In this document: positions 44,901 to 56,400 of the stretch, piece by piece
Numbering within the stretch: the stretch's first letter is position 1
Layout: every line of letters begins with the position of its first letter
Assembly: GCA_964016885.1 (NCBI GenBank)
Contig: OZ024743.1
Location: 193,456,155-193,520,154, forward strand
Length of the DNA stretch: 64,000 bases
Direction: 5' to 3'
Source of the DNA: Eledone cirrhosa
Taxonomy: Eukaryota; Mollusca; Cephalopoda; Octopoda; Eledonidae
Position numbers and translations under genes: made by a program
The notes under the pieces: generated by a model
What the model saw: the letters and a program-made list of their open reading frames with translations, nothing else
The model's database searches: none
Told to the model about the DNA's origin: nothing

Positions 44901-47900
44901 TCAGCCACTTTCATGTTGATTTATCAAGCAACAATTAATAATGATTTCTAATTTAAGCACAAGGCCAGTAATTTGTGAGGCAGTGAAAGTCAAATAAACC
45001 AACCCCAGTACTTTACTAGTACTTTATTTTATCAACTCTAGAAGGATGAAAAACAAAGTTGACCATTGCAGGATTAGAACTCAGAATGTATAGGACCATA
45101 ATTAAATGTCAGAAAGCATTTTGTTTGATGTTCTAATGATTCTGACAACCCACTACTCTGAACATACAGCTAATAATGATTCCAATAATAAGACAAATTG
45201 TTCATCATCATCATCATCATTGTTATTACATCTGTTTTTCCATGTTTGCATAGGTTGGACAGGTCCTTCTCAACACAGCATCTCTCCACTAGCTATGTTT
45301 CTTCAACACCTCCTCTGTGACTCTCAGTGATTTGAGGTCAGCTCTTGCCACCTCTGCCCAGGTCTTTCTTGGTCTACTTCTACTGTGGCTACCTTCCATT
45401 GGCATTTCATGGCACTTCTTCACCCAGTGATCATCATCCATGCGCATCACATGTCTGTACCAATGCAGTCTTTTCTCCTACACACCACCTCGGATTCTTC
45501 TTAAACCCAGCTTCTCCCTCAGTTATCCAAGCTCTGTCTTTCTCTCACATTTACATTGCATACACACACACACACACAACAACAAGAACAATAACTGAAG
45601 TCATATTATCAATGTAATTTTACATATACGAAAAATATTTTCAATAGCTTGTTATCTTGAAATAAAGAAAGAATAGTAATGTAAAATCCTACCGTCTGCT
45701 TTGTTGACATAGAAATAGTTGGTTCCATTGCCTTCTACAACAATGTATTCAACCTCAGCATTCATTCCATAATCTTTATCATCTCTGAAATATTTAACAA
45801 GAGTTATCAATGTAGACATTCTCTGCTAATTAGGAGACATAACAAAGATATATTATTAAGTACTTCTGTTGGTTTCTATTGCCTAGATTAAGATTGGGGT
45901 CATTAGACTAATATGTATGTATGTATGTATGTATGTATGTTCAAACTGGCTGCTCATGCTTATGTTAAGGTATTGTTCTCAAAATAAATGATATCAAAAT
46001 CTCATAGATTCAATATTATGTGAAATAAATATGTAAGATAAAGACTTCACCACAAAAATAACATAGTATATATAGAGCAATGTAAATGTTAAAAAGTTAA
46101 TCCTTTAGTATTTACATTCATCATTATCATCATCGGTTAACGTCCACTTTCCATGCTAGTATAGCAGTAAAGGCTTTATCTCACATAATATCGAATCTAT
46201 GAATTTTTGATGATGTTATGATTTATTTTGACACCAGTAAACTATTAAAATGAGTGGTTTTGATTCATAGAACCAGAGCCAGTTTTGGCTGGGTTGGTAT
46301 CAAAAGGATTAAATTACTGAGCATATTATAAAAAATGTTGATTGTTTATAAATACAGCAAATTTAAAACAAAACTAATCTTTCAATCACAAAAATAATGT
46401 TATTAAACTATAGTACATGAGTATAAAACATTCATAGCTTAAACATTTAAAATTCTTAAACTCTTTTGTGACTATATTTCTAATAAGAATACACTACCTA
46501 TATTTGTCTAATAATTTTCAAAATAACCTAGGGTTTGGAAAGATTCAGTAATATAACTAACATCATTATTAAATTTGAATTTGGAACATAACTTAACAAA
46601 GGACTCTTACATAAATTATAATCTAAAATATCTAAATAAATATAAACACAACATAAAGCACCATGTACACTCTGCATGATTGTTGGCATTAAGAAAGGCA
46701 TCCACTAATAGAAAACTAAGCTAAAGACAGATTGTATGAGCAAGCTGTAGTCACCTGATCTGTTTGGTCTCATATCATGACAGCCTGTCTAACCCATGCA
46801 AGATTGGGTTAGATGGTGGGGATGATAAATATTTTAAAATAAACTGGTTGGTATCAGAGCCAGGCCTAGTGGTTAGGGTGTTGAACCTATGATTATAATG
46901 TTGTGGGTTCAATTCTTAGACTGGGTTGTGTGTTGTTTTCTTGAGCAAGACACCTCATTTAAAACAATATTCCAGAATATTCAGCTGTAAATGAGTACCA
47001 GCAGCAGTAGATAGGGATTTAACCCTGTGATGGACTAGCATTCTGTCCAGGGGAGAATCTTATACTCTCAGTCACTTAATGCCAAGTAAATCAGAATAAG
47101 CACCAGCTTAATGGTGCAGTTACAGGCAGGTGGTTTAATTATGAAAGACTTAAAATAATTACTCTATGTAAAAGAAAAAAAAAATGCTGATTTAATAAAA
47201 ATAAAAGAAGCAAATTTAATAAAAAAGTGAATTACCTTGCAACCACCTTAATAATAGGATCACCAACTGTCAGATTGTAAGGAACAGCAGAGAAATAGTA
47301 GGTCTTTTCAAATTGTGGTGGATTATCATTATCGTCAATTACATTGATAACAACTAGACTTTCTGAAGAACGTGAAGGTACACCGAGATCAGTTGCTACG
47401 ACTGTTAATTCATGGTGATTGTAAAGACTGCTATTATCATAATGAAGCTGTTGGATTGTAAATAGTTCACCGGTTTTATCAGTAATATTGAACAGTGATG
47501 ATGGCATTTTCAGTGAATAATAAAATTTATTATTTGGTGATGTTTTATCCTGGTCTCTTGCCATGACTTTACCCACATGTATTGGGGGAACTTGAAGTTC
47601 AGATATTTCAAACATAAAAATTGACATAGTGAACTGTGGTTGATTATCATTAATATCTGTAACTTTAATGGTTACATAAGTACTTGTTTCATGAGAGCTA
47701 GCCCGAGCTGCTACTTTTAGTTTGTGGTACTCCTTTTTCTCAACATCCAAAACTGCTCTCACGGATATATTGCCACTAAGAGGATCTAAAGAGAATTTGT
47801 TACCAGAATTTCTTAAAAGTGCATAAGTAACTTCTGCATTTTCACCAATATCTTGGTCTTCAGTGGACAATTGTAGAATAAAGGAACCAATTTCAGCATT

Positions 47901-50900
47901 CTCAGGGATACTGGCTGTAAACAACCGAGTAAATCGAGGGGGGTTGTCATCGATATCTTGGATAGACACATCCACAGTTGTAGTTCCAGTTTTTCTAATA
48001 GAGGCACTCTGTAAGAGAGAAAAGTTTATAAAGAAAATTACCAATAGAATATAAAATGAAATATAAAATATATGTTACTGATTTTTCAAAGAATATAAAC
48101 ATAACTAATAATAAAATGTTGTAGTTTGCTTGAAGCATTGCATATAATATATAATGTGGAAAGTGATATATGGCTAAACATTACAAAATGGACTGTAAGA
48201 TGAAGGTAACGAAAAAGTAAGTTACCTGGTAATCTTTTTTTTTTTTGTTACAACAAAAAAAAACAAAAAGTTTACCAGGTAACTTACTTTTTCGTTATCC
48301 TTATCTTACTGTCCATTTTGCAATGTTTAGCCTTATATCACTTTCCACATTATATATTATAGAATATTAAATGATTAAATTTTAGCCAATTGTTAATGTT
48401 TGTTTCCTTCTAGAACCCGTCTGTGGGTCTTGGGATATGCAACTTTTGTGCCTCCATCCCACACCTCCCTGGACAAACAGTCATAAACCCATTGTTAATC
48501 TTTTCGGCATTAGATGGAGACTACACTATATTTTTTGAAACATGTTCCTTGTTACCCTACAAGAAGGGCAATGTAGTGTGATTGTTTTTATTCATTCTGA
48601 CAATAGTACAATGGATTTGCTGTAAAAGCTAAACAACAAATGTAAGAACTTATTCAGAATACCCCAACCTCATTTTTTCAACAAAGCTCACCAGCACCAT
48701 CACCAACATCACCACTGTTGTCATTTTACATCCATTTTCCAAGATAGTTGATAGAAACAAGACAAAATGTTAAAGTTCATAGAAAATAAATAATAGCTGT
48801 AATATCAGAAATCGTGTCTCGTTTGTCAGTTAGTCTATTATTTAAAACTTCCAGTGTGAAAATGTTTAAGAATTCCTTCTAATGCTAAATAGATATAACA
48901 TTTAAATAAAAAGAAACAACAAACAAAATGTTGAACAGAGGGTCTGGAAATAGATTTCATTGTGAACAAGATACTAAAGAGAGGAAAGAAGGAAAAATAA
49001 CAAAAATATATTTATTTACATAAGTAAATTTTTATTATACACACTAATTCCTGATTTAGGCACAAGGCCAGCAATTTGTGGGGAGGGAAAGAACGATTAT
49101 ATCGACCTCAGTGTATTAACATTATCAATACTTTATTTTATTGACCCCAGAAAGAGGAAAAGTAAAGTTGATATTGACAGGATTTGAACTCAGAATGTCG
49201 TAACTTATACTAAACATTTTGTCCAACACTATGGATACTGCCAACCCCTTTATAAAGGTAGTTAAGTGTAGGACCGGATTTTATGGGGGGCAATTTCCCC
49301 GGTCCCCCAGCAGAGGGGGCCCCACCAGCAACGGCTGTAGCAATTTATTTGTGCCCTCAGATGGGCACAAATAAATTGCTACATGGGTTTTAGAATGGTT
49401 AGAAGTTTTGAATTTAATACCTGTATGTACAACCGTTCAATTCCAATTATTTGCACCAAGCTAACTTTGATATGTAAAATTGGGGGGGTTTGCTGTGTAT
49501 TCTAATTTTTTGTGTATGAGACCCCCGCCCCCATCGCCAAACCTGAAGTGCCCTGGGGCCCCCAAGGTCTAAATCCAATCCTGGTTGAGTGGCAGCAATG
49601 GTAAAGCTTTTAAGTAAATGCCAAATAATATTTAGTTTCAACTTTCTGTGTTCGGAGTTCACATCTCTCTGGGATTGATGTTGCCTCTCCTAAAATGTAG
49701 CATTGTGTCTGTTATTGATAAATAGATATCAATAATAGATACATTGTACAACAGCTGGTAAGTTAAGGAATTGTATTTATCGATAATACAGTGATGCTTC
49801 TAGCTTGTGTTAGCTTTATCAAGGTACATAACTCTTCCTGACACAGCTTGTCTTTTGTAAATATATCCAAATTACTTTTAAAAGTACATTTTACTAAAAA
49901 AAATAATATGTAATTATTAAAAATCCATCCTAGCATAAAAGAAAAAAAAAATGAAGGAATAGCAGAAGAAAATCAAAATCAATGATATTTTTTATTTTAT
50001 TTTAACAGGATTTATTATTTTTTGGGGTGGGCATGTGATTAGAATGTCTCAGGAAAGAATTGCTGGACAGATTTTACAGGCAAAACCAACTAGCCAGAGA
50101 CCCAGGGGTAGACCCTGAGCAAGATGGTTGGGTAAAATCCATGAGCTTGGCTGCTCTCGCTTGGGGATCCAGTCAGATCAGTTGGAGACAATTGCTTCTG
50201 GCAGGAGCCGCTGGAGGGAGTGTTTTAGGACTCTGCCCCCACAACTCTCTCTGGAATAAGTGGGGGGAAGGAGGATGAGGGGGAGAAGAAGAAGAAAATA
50301 CTTACTTGGTCAACAGCTTTGATGGTAAGCTGGTAAAAGTCGATAGCTTCTCGGTCAATTTGGTTTTTTGTAGAAATGCAGCCAGAAGATTTTATTTTGA
50401 AAGCATCTTTACTATTTCCGTTTGTGATCTTATAGGTAACCATACCATTTCTACCAGAATCGTCATCCTTTGCAGATACACACAAGACCGTTTTACCAAT
50501 TTCGTTTGTCTCTTCAATCGAAGTGTAATAATGCATTTCTTTAAAGTAGGGGGCATTATCATTAATGTCAATAATAACAATACGCACTTCCTTATATGTA
50601 GTTAGGGGGTCCCTGCTAGTATCTGTAGCTCCGATCCATAAACTGTAATAATTAGTTTCTTCAAAGTCTAGTTGGTTGGCAATTGTAAGTACATTACGTT
50701 GAGGATCAATACCAAAGGCATTGTTAATATTTCCACCAGCAATAAAGTATTTGAGAGGAACACCTTTAGGAGAGACACCAGACAGATGAGTTATAGTTGT
50801 GTTTATAGAGGAGTTTTCTTGCAGCTTGAATTCAGTTTTGGCAAGTGTGAACCTTGGTTGGCGAGTTTTATTCTTTTGTAAAAGGTGAATTGTTACTTTC

Positions 50901-53370
50901 GCTTTTGAAAAAAATGGGTTTTGGCTCTGTGGACAGAAAAAAAAAGACAAAAGAGAAAGATTTGAAAATTAAATAATATTAAATATTTTACACAGTTTAC
51001 ATTTCTAATTGATGTTTCATAAATTAGGACTAACCACTGTGCTTTATTCTGGTTTTATCCCTCTTGTTACCATATTTCTAATGAAAACACCATCTATGTA
51101 TTTCAAATAATTTTGAAAATAACCAAGAATTTAGGTGGCAAATTTGCAGTCATTAGAACGTTGGATAGAATGCTTTGTGGTATTTGTTCTAGCTCTCTGT
51201 ACTCCGAGTTCAAATAACACAGGTCAACTTTACCTTTCAAGGTTGGTAAAAAAATGTACCACTCATGTACTGGGGTCATTTCTTCCTCTATATCTCTTTC
51301 TCTCCTTCTCTGGAAAAAAATAGCTATTTTCAGACTTAGAGAGGAGATGGGCTCCATCAGGTTTCAAGTGCCCAAAACACACTGTATGTCACAACGGAGC
51401 CCCTATAACTCTACCAGGAGTTTAAATAGAATAGATACCTAACTTTCTCATTATTATACTAGTGTTTCATCCTTTCTCAAATAAAAATGAAATAATAATA
51501 ATCAACAATATTGTGTACAGTGCTCAGGTGCACTACAATTAAACAAAGGTGCATGTATAGTATATAAAATAATGTACAAATGTCAGGAAAGTGAACAGTG
51601 TATGAGTCATGATATACACACAGACATACACACACATGCATGTGTGTGTTGGAAGGGGAATATTAGGTGTAGTGTTGGTGAAGTTTTGAAGCATGCAGTG
51701 ACCCGACAGCTAACAACTGATGCAGGTAGTTTGTTCCATGCTTCAGTTAACATTCAAGCCAGGTTTCCAGTCTGATAATAAATTCCTTATTTAAAAAAAA
51801 AAAAAAAAAAAAAATTATTCAGAATGATTTGAATTACCTGATCTGAAGCTGTAACATATATGGAGAATTTTCTACCAAGTCCCAGATATAAGTTTTGGTT
51901 AGATTTAACAACACCTGTGGTAGAATTTATCTTGAATTTACTTTCATCATCACCAGAAAGAGCATAACTTATCTTTCCATTCAGACCAATATCATAATCA
52001 ACAGCTGTTATCCCAAATACAAATTCACCTGAAAAGATAAAAGAGGGGGTTACATCAATCATCATCATTGTTTAATGTCCATTTTCCACGCCCGCATGGG
52101 ACAAATAATATTGCTCTGCCCCCAAATAAAAATTCTCCTGAACTCTTTAGTATTTAAACTGACCATATCCGGCCAGAATTCTCTCTCTTGTTCTAACCGG
52201 CCGTAACCTGCCACCATACCAATGTTTATGTATTGAGTACTCCTTACAGTTGGTAATCAAAAAGATCTAGTGAGACAAGTAATAAAAAAACCAGGAAAAA
52301 ATGTGTAAATAAATACACTGACATGAAAATATATGCTCTTTTTTTATGTAAATTTCTTAATCTTTCATCCATATAGCTAATGAGAATATACTGCTTTTGT
52401 ATTTTAATTATCAAAGTAATGAAGAATTATGTAAGGTTTAGTGAAATAATTAACTAACCTTTAATTGAATAATAAAAGACAAATATTTATATACTGAAAT
52501 CTAAAATTATCTGTCATACAGTAATGAGGTTTCAGCCAAAGATTTAAATTTAAATTTAAACACTTTAACAGAGGCATTGGTGTAGGTTGAACTGTTTCTG
52601 TATAAATATGCATTTATCATATATATATATGTATATCAGCTGCTTCATACACAAATTAATATTTAAATAAATATTCTTTAAATAGTGCTACAGGAATATA
52701 AATAAACATAATAAAATAGTTGAAGTTTTGCATTGTATGTGAAACAGATATGGAATGGCACTAAGTGAAAATCAATGTTTATTTTTCACAGCTACTATAT
52801 TGTAGAAACAAAATAATTTGCACTCATGTTTTTTTTAGATGTTATTGTCTACAAGAAAAAGTACTGCTGTATGATTTTCAACAATAATTTGCAGAAAAAT
52901 ATGGCCAATTTGAATTGACCTATTTAATATATATTTTAGAAGCAATTCATATTGTCATGAATCTTGGGTAATGATCGAAAGAATATGACTGCAAATACAA
53001 GCAGCCGAAATAGGGTTCCTCCAAAGGATCTTTGGCGAAACGTTAATCAACAGAGTGTGTAGCTCGGAGATCAGAGAGTCACTCCAGGTAGAGCTGCTAC
53101 TTCTCTGAATTGAGAGATCACAGCTCTGATACTATGGGCATGTGATTAGAATGTCTCAAGAAAGAATCATTGGACAGATTTTTGGGCAAAACCAACTGGC
53201 AGGAGACCCAGGGGTAGACCCCGAGCAAATGGTTGGATAACATTCATGAGCTTGGCTGGTCTCGCTTGAGGATCCAGTCAGATCATTTGGAGATGGTTGC
53301 TTCTGAGAGGACCCGTTGGAAGGAGTGTTTGAGGACTCTGCCCCCATGACCCTCTCAGGAATAAGTGGAG

Positions 53371-53402
<32 letters not shown>

Positions 53403-56400
53403 GGAGGAAGAGGAGGAGGAGGAGGAGGAGGAGAAGAAGGAGAAGGAGAAGGAGAAGAAGAAAAAGAAAAAGAAGAAGAAGAAGAAGAAGAAGAAGAAGA
53501 AGAAGAAGAAGAAGAAGAAGAAGAAGAAGAAGAAGAAGAAGAAGAAGAATTCATAACACTGAAGAACAAAAGAAAGTTTTTATCTGTGCCTGACATTTTA
53601 GACCTGATTTTAGATATGTTTAGGCCACTAATTCAGAAAATAGCATGTTTTGTTCTAGCGACTTTAGTTTTTGAGAAGTTGCATATATCATTAACCTACT
53701 TTAAAACCCTTCTGGAAATGTATTATGAGTTGCTCATAAACCTAAATTCATTCCTAGACGCTTACTCCCTCTGTTGCAGACCTGTCCATCAACATGAGAT
53801 ATTTGTCTCCTCAAAGTTTGATCACCAACAACTGAGGTTAAAAAGCAAAGGTCAAGTCCAGTCCATAACTTGGCATTATCAAGCCAACATGTTAGCTGTC
53901 GACCTCTGCTTCTCTTATCAACTAACTTTCCTTCTAGGCATAACTTATTCACAACATGAGTTGATCTTTTGATATGACTGTACAGTTTAAGTACTCTTGA
54001 ATTGATAACTGGTGTGATTGGTTTAAACTTGGTAATGTTGAGTAGCTCACTGATAGAGATATAATTAATTTTCACCTAAAATATGTTCTCCTGGGCCAGC
54101 AAAGTAGGCATACTCAGTAGCCATGCTTTATATGTCTCTAGGACAGTAGAGCTAAAGATGAACAATGAATGAGCAATGTATTTTTAACTCATAATCTTTC
54201 GCCATAACATAATGTAAAGATGTTAATCAAGATTAGAATATAAAAGGAAAAATATGACTGCCTTGAATTAAGAAGAAGATTATATCAAATAGCATAAAAT
54301 AGAAAAATGACTGATTCAAAAGAAACTAAATGTAACATGTAATGATGTTAGATAAATTCAATCCTAATTTCCTCTCCATGTATTTATATGTAAAATATGA
54401 CATCTGCTGACAATCAAAGAGTATAACAATTAAAAATGAAGTTTGGTTTAAGCTCTTTGTAGTCATATTTCTTATATAAACACATTGTTGATGTGTTTCA
54501 ATTAATTTTTATAATAATGAAGAATTTGAAGGGATTTACTAAAATAATTTTGTCATTATTAAGCTGATGTTTATTTCAAACATGACTCAACAAAAAGATT
54601 CTTACATAAAGTTGATATAAGGTTTTAATTTCAATATGAACAATTTAAAAGAGACATTTTAGTATCAGAGAACCTAAAACTGTCTCAGGTAGGTTGGTAC
54701 CAAAGGGATTAACATTTCTGTTAATGTTAACATTTCTAATGAAATACACTAACCATGTGTTACAATGAATTAAAAAAATAATCCAATATTTGGAGGAATT
54801 TGACAAAATAATTAGGTTGTGAATTTAGGTGTAAGTTTTTTGTTTGAAGTTAAGTAAAGAGAGCTAATGAAAAAGAATAGAGAAAGTAAAAAAAAAAGGA
54901 ATAGACATATTTCAGCCAAATTTTTGGTGGTAATATTTGAAGGAATTAGTAGAGTGCCATAGCTAGTCATTAAAACATCAGATACTTTGCAGTATTCATT
55001 CTGTTTCTCTGTGCTCTGAATTCAAAACCTGTGCAAGAAACTGAATTTTCTGTTCAATTTTAGTTTACAATGAAAATCATTTATGTAACTAATGGTCTTA
55101 GAAAAATGAAAACAATACATCCAGCAAACCCTGTAAAGTGATTGTCATTAGAAAGGGCATCCAGATATATAAACTATGCCAAATATGAAATGTAACCCAC
55201 CTGGTCTTGGACTATGACAACTCTTCTCGCTTATGCTCATATGGAAAGGGCCCCCCCCGCCTATAAACATTTATCTCTTTCATTACTGCACTAACCCCCC
55301 TCCACTCACTGCTACACTAACCCCTCCTTCACACACTCCTACACTAACCCCTCCTCCACACACTGCTACACTAACCCCCTCCTCCCCTCACTGCCACATT
55401 ACCCCCACCCCCTACTCACTGCCAAACTAAGCCACCCCCTCCCCGCTACACTAACCCCTCCTACACTTACTGTTATATTATTTCCCACTTTAACCATACA
55501 CTTCCCCACACAAACCCTACATTAAACCCCCACCAAGCTGTATACAGTCTTTAATTAACCCTTTAGCATTTAAACCGGCCATATCCAGCCAGAATTCTTT
55601 CACCTCTTTCTGTTTAAACCAGTCATAACTGGCTGCTCATACTGACGTTAAGGTATTGTTTTAAAAATAAATAACATCAAAATCTCATAGATTCGATATT
55701 ATGTGAAATAATTATGTGAGGTAAAGCCTTTACCACAAAAATACAGTAGTAGATATAGAGTAATGTAAATGTTAAAGGGTTAATACAGGCAGTGAGTTTA
55801 TGATGTAGTATTTCTTACATTCTCCACAATAACTATATTGACCATTATTATGTAGCTGTTGGTGCTGGTCGCCATGTCAACAGAAGTGTCATATGTATAC
55901 ACAGACATAAATCAAACTGACAACATAAATACAGGATTTTATTGGAGTGAGAAACCAATGTATTTCAGATAGGATTCATCATCATCATCATCATCATCAT
56001 TTTACGTTCGCTCTTCCCTGCTTTGCCTTTCGTCCTTACAGGGTCGATAAAATAAAAAGTACCAGTAATACACTGGGGTAATTGCTGGCCTTGTGCCAAA
56101 ATTAGAAACAATTATTATTATTATTATTAGGGCGGTGGATTGGCAGTATCAGTAGAGGGTCGGACGCCATGCTTTGCAGCAAAGAGTTACGGCCCTTTAT
56201 GGTCTGAGTTCAAATCCCGCCGAGGTTAACTTTGCCTTTCATCCTTACGGAGTCAATAAAATAAGGCACCAGTAATACACTGGGGTAATTGCTGGCCTTA
56301 TGCCTAAAGTAGAAACAATTATTATTATTATTATTAGGGCAGTGGATTGGCAGAATTGGTAGAGCGTCGGACAACATGCTTTGCACCAAAGAGTTCTCAG

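Noticed and set aside
53156..53596. Poly-Ser, poly-Glu and poly-Lys open frames at 37644-37884 and 53156-53972
   Set aside because: They arise from the GGA/GAA tails of LINE-E fragments and have no conserved domain.
53734..54075. Extra FAT4 exon from a 113-codon minus-strand frame
   Set aside because: It has LINE RT C-terminal motifs, no cadherin motif, and exons 58832-59082 and 51838-52028 already join in phase.
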